From the NCBI RefSeq assembly GCF_002761755.1, contig NZ_PEOG01000015.1:1-64000 (forward strand): a stretch of DNA of 64,000 nucleotides, in the 5' to 3' direction. Source of the stretch: Roseateles chitinivorans (GTDB lineage Bacteria; Pseudomonadota; Gammaproteobacteria; Burkholderiales; Burkholderiaceae_C). A model generated the notes under the pieces. The model made no database searches. It was not told the DNA's origin and saw only the letters and a list, made by a program, of their open reading frames with translations. How positions within the stretch are numbered: position 1 is the first letter of the stretch; every line of letters starts with the position of its first letter. This document shows positions 47,501 to 56,708 of this stretch, in pieces. The position numbers and the translations under genes were made by a program.

Positions 47501-48772
47501 TCAGCGACGACGCGCGCCACGGCGCTCTGGCGCACCGGGCGGGCGCTCGATGTCCATCCAGGCGGGTGACTGGAAGGGCAGCACGTCCTCGGTGAAGCCC
47601 GCCGCCTCCACCTGCTGAGCCCACAGGTCTGGCGCGCGCCGACGGGCCTGTGCGATGTACTCGCGCGCCTCCTCCTCGTCGTAGCCGTAATCCCGGCAGG
47701 CCTCGAGCAGGTTGAAGACCGCGCCCAACGCGGCGTAGGTCTTCGACCGGGAAATGTCCATCGACTGGTTGCCCGCGAATCCGATGCCGTACGGCGCGAT
47801 GTCGAAGGCCGGCGACAGGGTCCATGCCGAGCCGTCGAAAACGACCCCGGTGTTGCGCGGGTGGTCATCGCCGTTGCCCAGCACCGTGTTCACCACGATG
47901 CGACGGAACAACTCGCGCTTCGCCTCGGCGACCTGGTCGGCCGCAGCTCGCCCCCCCCATCGCTGCAGTTCATGGGAGAGCGCGACATAGGACCGCTCAC
48001 GACTGCCCCGCAACTGCTTGTCCAGACCCAGCACCGTATGCGCGCTGGCGTAGAGGCGGCGCGTCACCCTTCCGTCTGGCAGCACGTCACGATCGAATCG
48101 CCGCACGAGGATCACCTCCCGGTCTTCGACGCGCCGGAACTGCGTCTGCGCCACGTTCACTCCGAGCCCGGCTGCGACCCGCATGGCCACGAACTCCCGC
48201 AGCGGCGAATGCGGACGGTCGCCGCGATCCTGCAGCTTGGCGAGCCACTGCTGCCCCTCATGAAGCACCGTCAGCTTGGGGCGCTCGCCGCCGGCACTCG
48301 TGCCAACGATGCCCTTGACCTCACGCACGGCATCGCTGGCCGGCCGCGTGTCCGGCACCGCCGCGAGGACCGACAACAGGTCTTTGGACGATGGGCATTG
48401 GAAGTCCTGCTTGCGTGACACGTCCTCGCAAACCGCTATGGCGCCGACGGCGTCGCCTTCGGACTCTTCCAGCACGGCCAGGTGGTCGTCGACGCCGACC
48501 CGACGCACATTGACCAGCAGATCCAGCCCGTAGCCTTCCGGCTTGGCATCGCGGATGACACCAAAGAGTCCGTCCTGCTTCACCTCCCGGATCGCCCTGC
48601 TCCGTGCGCCGACCGGCAGATGGATCGGATCCAGCGCGAGATCCTGCGCGTCGAGATAGTGCTGCCGGTATTCAAAGGTGCCGATGGTTCCCGTCAGTGA
48701 GAACAGACCGCACTCGGTCGGCTCCGGGTCTCCCGGCAGCCAGACCCAGACCGGCTTGCTGCTGCCGCTCAT
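47501..48772 (-). CDS. hipA: HipA-type serine/threonine kinase toxin
   Basis: 423 aa. HipA family: the N-terminal subdomain (about 1-110) is followed by the kinase core with GTSAGGERPKLTVL (autophosphorylation/P-loop-like region), LREFVAMRVAAGLGVNVAQT, the catalytic NGDDHPRNTGVV and LSPAFDIAPY (metal-binding Asp). Known HipA kinases phosphorylate glutamyl-tRNA synthetase, or other targets, and cause growth arrest. It overlaps hipB by four bases (ATGA), the usual coupled antitoxin-toxin order. All active-site residues look intact, so it may be functional. Confidence 0.92.
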   Translation of the reverse strand: MSGSSKPVWVWLPGDPEPTECGLFSLTGTIGTFEYRQHYLDAQDLALDPIHLPVGARSRAIREVKQDGLFGVIRDAKPEGYGLDLLVNVRRVGVDDHLAVLEESEGDAVGAIAVCEDVSRKQDFQCPSSKDLLSVLAAVPDTRPASDAVREVKGIVGTSAGGERPKLTVLHEGQQWLAKLQDRGDRPHSPLREFVAMRVAAGLGVNVAQTQFRRVEDREVILVRRFDRDVLPDGRVTRRLYASAHTVLGLDKQLRGSRERSYVALSHELQRWGGRAAADQVAEAKRELFRRIVVNTVLGNGDDHPRNTGVVFDGSAWTLSPAFDIAPYGIGFAGNQSMDISRSKTYAALGAVFNLLEACRDYGYDEEEAREYIAQARRRAPDLWAQQVEAAGFTEDVLPFQSPAWMDIERPPGAPERRGARRR

Positions 48773-49089
48773 CGAGCGCTCCGCCTCGGTCGCACAGCCC
48801 GTGGGACCGAATCCGCCATCAGCTCGGTCAATTCCTTGTCGGAACCGAGCCGCGCCAGGGTATCGAAGGTGTCTTCAAGTCCCAGCGCCCACAGGACCAT
48901 GAGCACGGACCCGATCTGCACTGTCGGCGCGCCCTTCTCGATCGCCAGCAAAGTGCTGAGCCCGATGCCTGCCTTGGCTGCCAAGTCCGGCTGGGTGACG
49001 CGACGTGCCCGGCGCACCAGCGATATCCGCTGACCAAGGTCGATCAGCGCGTCTTCAACAACGAAGGGGTGTCCTTTTACAGTCTTCAT
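48769..49089 (-). CDS. hipB: HipB-type XRE antitoxin/repressor
   Basis: 106 aa. A helix-turn-helix of the XRE family (RRARRVTQPDLAAKAGIGLSTLLAIEKG) and an extension ending in an Arg-rich tail. It probably neutralises HipA and represses the operon. The start ATG has no Shine-Dalgarno; the -10 ends ten bases upstream. Stop overlaps hipA. Confidence 0.9.
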   Translation of the reverse strand: MKTVKGHPFVVEDALIDLGQRISLVRRARRVTQPDLAAKAGIGLSTLLAIEKGAPTVQIGSVLMVLWALGLEDTFDTLARLGSDKELTELMADSVPRAVRPRRSAR

Positions 49090-49092
49090 ATA

Positions 49093-49127
49093 GCAAGATT
49101 TATAGGCTCAAAATCTTGCCAAAGCAA
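49093..49127 (-). promoter_or_regulatory. hipBA promoter with palindromic operator
   Basis: On the minus strand, -35 TTGCTT (49127-49122), a 17-bp spacer and -10 TATAAA (49104-49099) are well formed. The -10 ends nine bases before the hipB ATG, so the transcript should be leaderless or nearly so. GCAAGATTT (49093-49101) and AAATCTTGC (49111-49119) form a perfect 9-bp inverted repeat overlapping the -10 and spacer, a likely HipB operator for autorepression. The region is AT-rich relative to its surroundings. Confidence 0.7.
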
Positions 49128-49162
49128 CATTAAATCATTCATGCGGCGGATAGACAGACGAC

Positions 49163-52100
49163 TCAACCTCCTTCGGAATACACGATCTCCGCCGGCTTGA
49201 GTTGCTCCAGCGCCTCGTCGCTGGGCCAGAACTTGCCCGCGCCGCCCAGGCCGAGCTCCGCCGTCGCGCCCGCGCGCTTGATCGGAATGCGCAGTTCCAG
49301 CCCCTGGCTCAGCACGCCCTGCTCGGTCTCCACCCGCTTGGCCGGCCAGCTCTTGATCAGCTCCAGCACCGTCGCGGCCGGCAGGTTGGGCGCCGTGCGC
49401 AGGTAACGTCCGAAGCGCGCCCGCGCCGCCGCCAGGCTGAACACCTGCTGCACGTTCATCCGCAGCCCGCCGGAGAAGCGGTCGTTCTGCACCTTGCCCA
49501 CCGCGATGATCAACTCGTCTTCGGTCAACAGCTCCTTGTTGGCATTGAGCAGTTCCTCGTTGGCCACCGCCTCGATCGCGTCGGTCTTGTCGTCGATCTT
49601 GAAGATCGCCACCCGACCGCGGGAACCATTGATCACCCGCATGTCGGACACGATGCCCGCCACCGTCGTCGGCTCGCGGCTGTCCTGCAGGTCGACGATC
49701 CGGCGCTTGACCATCTTGCGCAGCTCCGTCTCCGCCTGGTCGAACAGGTGGCCCGACAGGTAGAAGCCGATCGCCGTCTTCTCCAGGCTCAGCCGCTCCT
49801 TGATGCCCCACGGCGGCACGTCGACGAAATCGGGCTCGGCCGTCGACGAACCATGGGTGCCGTCGAAATCGAACAGGCCGCCCTGGTTGGCGTTCTGCGC
49901 CAGGTTGTCCGCGTAGGTATAGCCCAGCGACACGCTGGCCAGCAGCCGTGCGCGGTCAGGATGCAGCGCATCGAAGGCGCCGGCCTTGATCAGCGCCTCC
50001 ACCACCCGCTTGTTGACCGCCTTGCGGTCGACCCGCGCGCAGAAGTCGAAGAAGCTGGTGAACGGGCCGCCCTCGGTGCGGGCACGCACGATGGCCTCGA
50101 TGGCGCCGGCGCCGGTGCCCTTGATTGCGCCCAGGCTGTAGTTGATCTTGCGCGCGCGCGGCGTGACACCCGGCTTCGCGCCCTCCTTCGGCGCCGTGCG
50201 CGTCGTGCCTTCGTCCGCGCCCATGGGCTCGAAGCGGCCCACGCCCAGGTTGATGTTGGGCGGCTCGAACTCGATGCCGAACAGCTTGGCGTCGTTCATG
50301 AGCACCTTGAGCTTGTCCGTGTCGTCCGATTCGATCGTCATGTTCGCGGCGAAGAACTCCGCCGTGAAATGGACCTTCAGCCAGCCGGTGTGATACGCCA
50401 GCAGCGAGTAGGCGGCCGCGTGCGACTTGTTGAAGCCATAGCCCGCGAACTTCTCCATCAGGTCGAAGACCTCGTCGGCCTTGTCCTGGTCGATGCCCTT
50501 CTCGGCCGCGCCCTTGCGGAACAGGTCGCGGTGCATGGCCATCTCTTCGGCCTTCTTCTTGCCCATCGCCCGGCGCAGCATGTCCGCGCCGCCGAGCGAG
50601 TAGCCGCCCAGCACCTGGGCGGTCTGCATCACCTGCTCCTGGTAGACCATGATCCCGTAGGTCTCGGCCAGCACCGGCTCCACCAGCGGATGCGGGTACT
50701 CCACCACCTCCTTGCCGTGCTTGCGCGCGACGAAGCTGGGGATCAGGTCCATCGGGCCCGGCCGGTACAGCGCGTTCAGCGCGATCAGGTCCTCCAGCCG
50801 CGAGGGCTTGGCGTCCTTGAGCATGCGCTGCATGCCGCTGGATTCGAACTGGAACACCGACTCGGTCAGGCCGTCGGAGAACAGCTTGTAGGTCCGCTTG
50901 TCGTCCAGCGGGATGGTTTCGAAGGCGAAGTCGGCATGCTCGGGATAGCGGGCGACGATGAAGTCCTTGGCCAGCTCGAGGATGGTCAGCGTCGCCAGTC
51001 CCAGGAAGTCGAACTTCACCAGGCCGATGGCCTCGACGTCGTCCTTGTCGTACTGGCTGACCGCCGAGGTCGAGCCCGGCTGCTGGTACTGCGGGCAGAA
51101 GTCGGTGATCTTGCCCGGCGCGATCAGCACGCCACCGGCGTGCATGCCGATCGAGCGCACCGTGCCCTCGACCCGGGCTGCCATCTCGAGCAGGCCGGCG
51201 ACCTCCTCGTCCTGCGCCTCACGCTCCTCGATCTCGGGCGACTCGTGGCGCGCGTAGACCATCTTGGCCTTGTCCGGATCGAAGTCCGGCGGCAGCTTGG
51301 CCAGCGTCACCGTCTTGCCCGGGGGCGCCGGCACCAGCTTGGCGATCGAGTCGACATGGCCGAAGCCCATGCCCAGCACCCGCCCGATGTCGCGCAGCGC
51401 GCCCTTGGCCGCCATCGTGCCGAAGGTCGCGATCTGGCTGACCGCCGGCCGGCCGTACTTGTCCTTGACGTACTCGATCACCCGGTCGCGGTTGCCCTGG
51501 CAGAAGTCGATGTCGAAGTCGGGCATCGAGACCCGCTCGGGGTTCAGGAAGCGCTCGAACAGCAGGTTGTACTGCAGCGGGTCCAGGTCGGTGATCAGCA
51601 GCACGTACGCGACCAGCGAGCCCGCGCCCGAGCCCCGGCCCGGCCCCACCGGGCAGCCGTTGTTCTTGGCCCAGCGGATGAAGTCACCCACGATGAGGAA
51701 GTAGCCGGGGAAGCCCATCTTGATGATGGTCTCGAGCTCGAACTCCAGCCGGTCCACATAGCGCTGGCGCACCGCCTCGCGCTTCGCGGGATCGGGGTAC
51801 AGCAGGTTCAGCCGGTCCTCCAGGCCCTCGTAGGAGAGCATGCGGAAGTACTGCTCCATCGGCATCGGCGTGCCGTCGGCCTGGATCGGCGTCGGGAAGT
51901 TGGGCAGTTGCGGCTTGCCCAGCACCAGCGTCAGGCTGCAGCGCCGGGCGATCTCCACCGTGTTGGCGATCGCGCTGGGCAGGTCGGCGAAGAGCTTCTC
52001 CATCTCCGCCTGCGACTTGAAGTGCTGGCTCGGCAGGAAGCGCTTGACCCGCTTGGGATTGGCCAGCGTTTCGCCGTCGGCGATGCAGATGCGGGCCTCG

Positions 52101-52729
52101 TGCGCCTCGAAGTCGTCCTCGTTCAGGAACTGGATCGGATGCGTCGCCACGACCGGCAGCTTCGCCTTGGCGGCCAGCGGCACCAGCTGGCGCAGCAGCG
52201 CCTCCTGCCCGGGCAGGCCGGCGCGCTGCAGCTCGATGTAGAAGCGCCCCGGATAGATCGCGGACAAACGCCGCGCCCAGTCCAGGGCCTTGGCCTCGTC
52301 GCCGGCGATCAGCGCCTGGCCGACCGGTCCGAACTGCATGCCGCCCAGGCAGATCAGGCCCTCGTTCAGTTCCTGCATCCACTCCAGCTTCAGCAGCGCC
52401 TGGTTGCGCTGCACGTTCTGGATCCACGCCCGCGACAGCAGCTCGCTCAGGTTGAGGTAGCCCTGGAAGTTCTGCACCAGCAGCAGCACGCGGCTGGGCG
52501 GCTTGTCGCTGGCGTCCGGCTCCAGCCAGACCTCGGCGCCGAGGACCGGCTTGACGCCCTTCTTGCGGCAGGCGTTGTAGAACTTCACGCCGCCGAACAT
52601 GTTCGCGAGGTCGGTCAGCCCCAGGGCGACCTGACCGTCCTTGGCCGCCGCGCTGGCGGCGTCGTCGATGCGCAGGGTGCCGTCGACGACGGAATACTCG
52701 GTATGGGTGCGGAGGTGAACGAAAGCCAT
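49163..52729 (-). CDS. dnaE: DNA polymerase III subunit alpha
   Basis: 1188 aa. Replicative polymerase catalytic subunit. N-terminal PHP domain (MAFVHLRTHTEYSVVDGTLR); the C-family catalytic aspartates are in PDFDIDFCQGNRDRVIEYV; GPGRGSGAGSLVAYVL and YGFNKSHAAAYSLLAYHTGWLK are palm/finger signatures; helix-hairpin-helix and OB domains follow. The start is conserved in the family. A TACAAT -10-like hexamer lies six bases upstream. The gene is normal and full-length. Confidence 0.98.
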   Translation of the reverse strand: MAFVHLRTHTEYSVVDGTLRIDDAASAAAKDGQVALGLTDLANMFGGVKFYNACRKKGVKPVLGAEVWLEPDASDKPPSRVLLLVQNFQGYLNLSELLSRAWIQNVQRNQALLKLEWMQELNEGLICLGGMQFGPVGQALIAGDEAKALDWARRLSAIYPGRFYIELQRAGLPGQEALLRQLVPLAAKAKLPVVATHPIQFLNEDDFEAHEARICIADGETLANPKRVKRFLPSQHFKSQAEMEKLFADLPSAIANTVEIARRCSLTLVLGKPQLPNFPTPIQADGTPMPMEQYFRMLSYEGLEDRLNLLYPDPAKREAVRQRYVDRLEFELETIIKMGFPGYFLIVGDFIRWAKNNGCPVGPGRGSGAGSLVAYVLLITDLDPLQYNLLFERFLNPERVSMPDFDIDFCQGNRDRVIEYVKDKYGRPAVSQIATFGTMAAKGALRDIGRVLGMGFGHVDSIAKLVPAPPGKTVTLAKLPPDFDPDKAKMVYARHESPEIEEREAQDEEVAGLLEMAARVEGTVRSIGMHAGGVLIAPGKITDFCPQYQQPGSTSAVSQYDKDDVEAIGLVKFDFLGLATLTILELAKDFIVARYPEHADFAFETIPLDDKRTYKLFSDGLTESVFQFESSGMQRMLKDAKPSRLEDLIALNALYRPGPMDLIPSFVARKHGKEVVEYPHPLVEPVLAETYGIMVYQEQVMQTAQVLGGYSLGGADMLRRAMGKKKAEEMAMHRDLFRKGAAEKGIDQDKADEVFDLMEKFAGYGFNKSHAAAYSLLAYHTGWLKVHFTAEFFAANMTIESDDTDKLKVLMNDAKLFGIEFEPPNINLGVGRFEPMGADEGTTRTAPKEGAKPGVTPRARKINYSLGAIKGTGAGAIEAIVRARTEGGPFTSFFDFCARVDRKAVNKRVVEALIKAGAFDALHPDRARLLASVSLGYTYADNLAQNANQGGLFDFDGTHGSSTAEPDFVDVPPWGIKERLSLEKTAIGFYLSGHLFDQAETELRKMVKRRIVDLQDSREPTTVAGIVSDMRVINGSRGRVAIFKIDDKTDAIEAVANEELLNANKELLTEDELIIAVGKVQNDRFSGGLRMNVQQVFSLAAARARFGRYLRTAPNLPAATVLELIKSWPAKRVETEQGVLSQGLELRIPIKRAGATAELGLGGAGKFWPSDEALEQLKPAEIVYSEGG

Positions 52730-52735
52730 CGGCGG

Positions 52736-52741
52736 ATTGTA
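52736..52741 (-). promoter_or_regulatory. Candidate dnaE -10 hexamer
   Basis: TACAAT on the minus strand, six bases before the dnaE ATG. A clear -35 with standard spacing is not seen. If used, the dnaE mRNA would be essentially leaderless. Confidence 0.4.
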
Positions 52742-52798
52742 AGAAGGCTATGCTCGCCCCCCATCGAACACACCCCGCGGAGCGCCCGCACCACGAGC

Positions 52799-53827
52799 AT
52801 GACGATGAGCCTCTCGACGATGCCCCGGTCCCTGTTCCGCGCGACGGCCCTGGCCGCGCTGGCGCTGTGCGCGCCGCTGATGGCGCTGGCCGCCGCAGCC
52901 GACGCGCCGGCCCAGCCGTCCAAGCCGCCCCGCAGCAGCGCGGACATCCTCGCCACCGCGCCGGCCGCCGTCTGGCGCGATGTCGACCCGGACAACCTGC
53001 TCGTGATGACGCTGCCGCAGGGCCAGGTGCTCATCGAGCTGGCGCCGCGCTTCGCCCCCGCGCATGTGGCCAACATCCGGGCGCTGGCCCGCGGCGGCTA
53101 CTACGACGGCCTGGCGATCGTCCGCGTCCAGGACAACTTCGTCACCCAATGGGGCGACCCCAATGCGGACGACGAGGACACCGGCATGAAGGGCAAGGGC
53201 AAGCCCTTCCCCGAGGGGGCGAAGCCCCACCTGCCGGCCGAGTTCTCGATCCCGCTCAAGGGGGTGCCGATGACGGTGCTGCCGGATGTCGACGGATGGG
53301 CACCGCGGGTCGGGCAAGTCGATGGCTTCGCCGCGGCGGCGGATCCGAAGACCGGCAAGGCCTGGCTGGCGCACTGCTACGGCAGCGTCGGCGCCGGTCG
53401 CGGCAACGCGGTCGACTCCAGCACCGGCGCCGAGCTCTACGCCGTCATCGGTCAGGCGCCGCGCGGGCTGGACCTCAACATCACCGTGGTGGGCCGCGTG
53501 CTCAAGGGCATGGAATTCCTGTCCTCGCTGCCCCGCGGCGGCGCGGCGATGGGCTTCTACGACAAGCCCGAGCAGCGGCTGGGCATCGAGCGGGTGGCGC
53601 TGGCCGCCGCGTTGCCGGCCGAGCAGCGGCCGGCGCTGCAGGTGCTGCGCACCGACACGCCGACCTGGCAGGAACTGCTCGACGCCCGCCGCCGCCGGGG
53701 GGGCTGGTTCGTGCACAGCCCGGGCTACACCGACCTGTGCAGCGCCGCGGTCCCGGTGCGTGTCAAGCCGGCGGCCGGGCCGGAAGTGAAGCTCAACGAG
53801 CCCCGCTCGCCCGAAAGCCGTCGCTGA
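52799..53827 (+). CDS. Periplasmic cyclophilin-type peptidyl-prolyl isomerase
   Basis: 342 aa from the ATG at 52799; ATGs at 52805 and 52820 are alternatives. The signal peptide (LFRATALAALALCAPLMALAAA) is followed by a cyclophilin-like domain (LVMTLPQGQVLIELAPRFAPAHVANIRALARGGYYDG, about 65-260) with inserted loops, and a C-terminal extension. The long open frame upstream is antisense to dnaE and not real. It probably accelerates proline isomerisation in exported proteins. It is longer than E. coli PpiA (190 aa). Confidence 0.85.
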   Translation: MTMSLSTMPRSLFRATALAALALCAPLMALAAAADAPAQPSKPPRSSADILATAPAAVWRDVDPDNLLVMTLPQGQVLIELAPRFAPAHVANIRALARGGYYDGLAIVRVQDNFVTQWGDPNADDEDTGMKGKGKPFPEGAKPHLPAEFSIPLKGVPMTVLPDVDGWAPRVGQVDGFAAAADPKTGKAWLAHCYGSVGAGRGNAVDSSTGAELYAVIGQAPRGLDLNITVVGRVLKGMEFLSSLPRGGAAMGFYDKPEQRLGIERVALAAALPAEQRPALQVLRTDTPTWQELLDARRRRGGWFVHSPGYTDLCSAAVPVRVKPAAGPEVKLNEPRSPESRR

Positions 53828-53887
53828 TCGCCACCTTACAATCGCGCGCTTTGCTGATCCTGCGCGGCCTCGCGCCGCCGCACCGGC

Positions 53888-54679
53888 ATGAACGCTGCTG
53901 TCCCGCTTGAATCCCTGCCCGTCCTGAACATCTCCTGCTACCTGTTCGTCGCCATCGAGGCGCCGGACGCGTTGCGGGACACGCTGCACGAGCGCGCTCG
54001 CGCGCTCGACCTGAAGGGCACGGTGCTGATCGCCGAGGAAGGCATCAACCTGTTCCTGGCCGGACCGGCCGAGGCGGTGCGGGCCTGGGTGGATGCGCTG
54101 CGCGCGGACCCGCGCTTCGCCGCGCTCGCGCCGAAGGAAAGCTGGAGCGACGCGGTGCCGTTCCGCAAGCTGCTGGTGAAGGTCAAGCCGGAGATCATCC
54201 GGATGAACCACCCGACGATCCGTCCCGACCAGGCGCCGCGCGCGCCCGCGCTGCCGGCCGCCACGCTGCGCCGCTGGCTGGACCAGGGGCATGACGACGA
54301 TGGTCGCCCGGTGGTGACGCTGGACACGCGCAATGCCTTCGAGGTCGACGTCGGCGCCTTCGACGGCGCGATCGACTGGCGCATCGCCAAGTTCAGCGAG
54401 TTCCCCGCGGCGGTCCAGGCCCATCGCGCCGAACTGGCCGGCAAGACCGTCGTCAGCTACTGCACCGGCGGCATCCGCTGCGAGAAGGCCGCGCTCTACC
54501 TCGAGCAGGAGGCGCGCGCGCACGGCGTGGACGCGCGGATCTACCAGCTCGAGGGCGGCATCCTGAAGTACTTCGAGGAGGTCGGCGGCGCCCATTACCA
54601 CGGCGACTGCTTCGTCTTCGACGAGCGCCGCGCCGTCGATCCCGAGCTCGCGGCCTCGCCGGAATCCGTCATCGAATGA
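53888..54679 (+). CDS. trhO: tRNA uridine(34) hydroxylase TrhO (YceA-type, rhodanese domain)
   Basis: 263 aa. N-terminal UPF0176-type domain ([41 protein letters not shown]), then a rhodanese domain (about 120-220) with catalytic Cys192 in [16 protein letters not shown]. TrhO makes 5-hydroxyuridine at tRNA position 34 in an oxygen-dependent reaction. The C-terminal tail is short. A TACAAT -10-like element lies at 53837-53842, 45 bp upstream. It overlaps the hydrolase gene by four bases. Confidence 0.93.
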   Translation: MNAAVPLESLPVLNISCYLFVAIEAPDALRDTLHERARALDLKGTVLIAEEGINLFLAGPAEAVRAWVDALRADPRFAALAPKESWSDAVPFRKLLVKVKPEIIRMNHPTIRPDQAPRAPALPAATLRRWLDQGHDDDGRPVVTLDTRNAFEVDVGAFDGAIDWRIAKFSEFPAAVQAHRAELAGKTVVSYCTGGIRCEKAALYLEQEARAHGVDARIYQLEGGILKYFEEVGGAHYHGDCFVFDERRAVDPELAASPESVIE

Positions 54680-55650
54680 GCGATCGCCCGACCTTCGGCG
54701 CCCGGCTGATGAAGCTGCTGGGATTCGCCGTGCTGGCGACGGCGCTGCTCGCGATGGCCTTCCGTGCGCCGGACCGGCCGCTGGAAAGCCTGATCGCGCG
54801 CTGGGCACCGCCGCCCTCGGATTTCATCGAACTCAAGCTGCCGGGCGGTCAGGTCCAGCTCGTTCATTTCCGCGACCAGGGGCCGCGCTCCGACACCACC
54901 CCCATCGTGCTGCTGCACGGCACCGCCGCGAGCCTGCACACCTGGGAGGGGTGGGTGAAGTCCCTGAGCGCGACCCGCCGCGTGATCACGCTCGACTTGC
55001 CCGGCTTCGGCCTGACCGGTCCGTCCCCTCTAGGCGACTACAGCGACGACGCCTATGGCTCGTTCCTGTGGTCTTTCTTCCAGCAGTTGCAGATCAGCCG
55101 CATGGTGCTTGGCGGCAACTCGATGGGCGGCGGACTGGCCTGGCAGTACGCGGCCCGGCATCCGGAGCAGGTCGCGGCGCTGGTGCTGGTCGACGCGGCC
55201 GGGCTGGATCTGCCCAGCGCCGCGGTACCGGCCGGCTTCAGGCTGCCGGACTCGCGCCTGCTGCACTGGCTGGCCGGCGTCTTCCTGCCTCGGCCGCTGG
55301 TGGACCGCAGCGTGCGCGAGGTCTACGGCGATCCTTCCCGGGTCGACGCGGCGCTGGTGGACCGCTACTTCGAGCTGACGCTGCGGGAAGGCAACCGCGA
55401 GGCGCTGACGCAACGCCTCGCCCAGCGCACGCCGGGCCGCAATGTCGGCCTGCTGTCGCGCATCCAGGCGCCGACGCTGATCCTGTGGGGCGGCCAGGAC
55501 CGCCTGATCCCGCCGGTGGCGGCGACGCGCCTGCATGAGGCCATCGCGCACAGCACCGTGCAGGTCTTCCCCGGACTGGGGCATGTCCCCCAGGAGGAGG
55601 ACCCGGCGTCCACCGTCCAGGCCGTTCACACGTTTTTGCACTCTCCTTAA
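54676..55650 (+). CDS. Alpha/beta hydrolase
   Basis: 324 aa. An N-terminal hydrophobic segment ([16 protein letters not shown]) may be a signal anchor. The oxyanion/nucleophile parts are [17 protein letters not shown] and [11 protein letters not shown] (Ser149), with Asp in [13 protein letters not shown] and His in [11 protein letters not shown]. The enzyme could be an esterase or epoxide-hydrolase-like; substrate unknown. It is coupled to trhO (ATGA). Confidence 0.88.
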   Translation: MSDRPTFGARLMKLLGFAVLATALLAMAFRAPDRPLESLIARWAPPPSDFIELKLPGGQVQLVHFRDQGPRSDTTPIVLLHGTAASLHTWEGWVKSLSATRRVITLDLPGFGLTGPSPLGDYSDDAYGSFLWSFFQQLQISRMVLGGNSMGGGLAWQYAARHPEQVAALVLVDAAGLDLPSAAVPAGFRLPDSRLLHWLAGVFLPRPLVDRSVREVYGDPSRVDAALVDRYFELTLREGNREALTQRLAQRTPGRNVGLLSRIQAPTLILWGGQDRLIPPVAATRLHEAIAHSTVQVFPGLGHVPQEEDPASTVQAVHTFLHSP

Positions 55651-55789
55651 CCCTGATGGCCGCGACACCTGCGGCATTGCAACAATCCCCCCCATTCCGG
55701 ACCCGCCTCCCCCGACGCGGGATCGAACCGCCCAAGAGGCGGCACCGGAAGTCCATTCCACGATTCCTGCTCAATCACAAGGAGCCTTC

Positions 55790-56596
55790 ATGCAACGACG
55801 ACAACTGATCGCCCGCGCCGCCCTGACCGCCTGCGCCCTGCTGGCCACCGCCGGTGCCGTGCACGCTCAGGCCCCTGACTGGAAGAAGATCCGCATCGGC
55901 GTCGAGGGCGCCTACCCCCCGTTCTCCGAAGTCGGCGCCGACGGCAAGCTCAAGGGCTTCGAGATCGACCTGGCCTACGCGCTGTGCGCCGAGATGAAGG
56001 CCGAATGCACGCTGGTGCAGCAGGACTTCGACGGCCTGATCCCGGCGCTGCAGGCCCGCAAGGTCGACGCGATCATCGCCTCGGTGTCGATCACCGACGA
56101 ACGCAAGAAGGTCATCGCCTTCTCCAATCCGTACTACAACACCCCGGCCCGCTTCACCGCCAAGGCCGACGCCAAGTTCGACTTCTCGCCCGCCGGCCTG
56201 AAAGGCAAGAAGATCGGCGTGCAGCGCGCGACCATCCACGAGAAGTTCGCGACCGACACCTTCAAGCAGAGCGAGATCGTCCGCTACGCCACGCAGGACC
56301 AGGCCTTCCTGGACCTGAAGTCGGGCCGCGTGGACCTGACGCTGGCCGACCTGGTCGCCGCCGACGTCGGCTTCCTGAAGACGCCCGCGGGCAAGGGCTA
56401 CGCCTTCGTGGGCCCGAGCTACGACGACGTGAAGTACTTCGGCGTCGGCTCCGGCGTGGGCCTGCGCAAGGCCGACGAGAAGGTGCTGGGCAAGAAGTTC
56501 AACGACGCGATCGCCGCGGTGAAGGCCAACGGCACCTTCAAGAAGCTGAACGACAAGTACTTCGAGTACGACATCTCCGGCAAGACGGCCAAGTAA
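55790..56596 (+). CDS. Basic amino acid ABC transporter substrate-binding protein
   Basis: 268 aa from the ATG at 55790 with AAGGAG upstream. Signal peptide QLIARAALTACALLATAGAVHA, then the SBP_bac_3 fold: IRIGVEGAYPPFSEVGADGKLKGFEIDLAYALC, IASVSITDERKKVIAFSNPYYNT and LKGKKIGVQRATIHEKF. It resembles the HisJ/ArgT/AotJ group that binds arginine, ornithine, lysine or histidine. It heads an operon of SBP, two permeases, an AstE-like protein and an ATPase. Confidence 0.92.
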   Translation: MQRRQLIARAALTACALLATAGAVHAQAPDWKKIRIGVEGAYPPFSEVGADGKLKGFEIDLAYALCAEMKAECTLVQQDFDGLIPALQARKVDAIIASVSITDERKKVIAFSNPYYNTPARFTAKADAKFDFSPAGLKGKKIGVQRATIHEKFATDTFKQSEIVRYATQDQAFLDLKSGRVDLTLADLVAADVGFLKTPAGKGYAFVGPSYDDVKYFGVGSGVGLRKADEKVLGKKFNDAIAAVKANGTFKKLNDKYFEYDISGKTAK

Positions 56597-56611
56597 GCGG
56601 CCGATCCGCCC

Positions 56612-56672
56612 CGGGGAGGGCCCGCCCGCGCGGCCCCTCCCCGAGCGCCGGGACCCGGCCGCGCCGGGTCCC
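56612..56672 (+). promoter_or_regulatory. Two GC-rich hairpins between binding-protein and permease genes
   Basis: Hairpin 1 pairs CGGGGAGGG (56612-56620) with CCCTCCCCG (56635-56643); hairpin 2 pairs GGGACCCGG (56650-56658) with CCGGGTCCC (56664-56672). They lie in the 112-bp gap after the SBP stop and have no U-tract. Such elements commonly protect the SBP mRNA and reduce expression of the permeases. Confidence 0.55.
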
Positions 56673-56708
56673 CGCCCCTCTCCCCGCGAACGATAGCGAT
56701 CCCCACGA

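Noticed and set aside
41444..49089. CBASS-like defence system using patatin effectors
   Set aside because: No cyclic nucleotide synthase, ubiquitin-like enzymes or sensor is present. Patatins alone do not identify this system.
49202..52798. A plus-strand frame, open for over 1100 codons opposite dnaE and joined to the cyclophilin gene
   Set aside because: dnaE on the minus strand is unambiguous. The plus-strand frame stays open because GC-rich codon use produces few stops on the opposite strand. The peptide is low-complexity and Arg/His/Gln-rich.
55651..55789. Riboswitch upstream of the amino acid binding-protein gene
   Set aside because: No lysine- or glycine-riboswitch-like core or terminator/anti-terminator pair was recognised.
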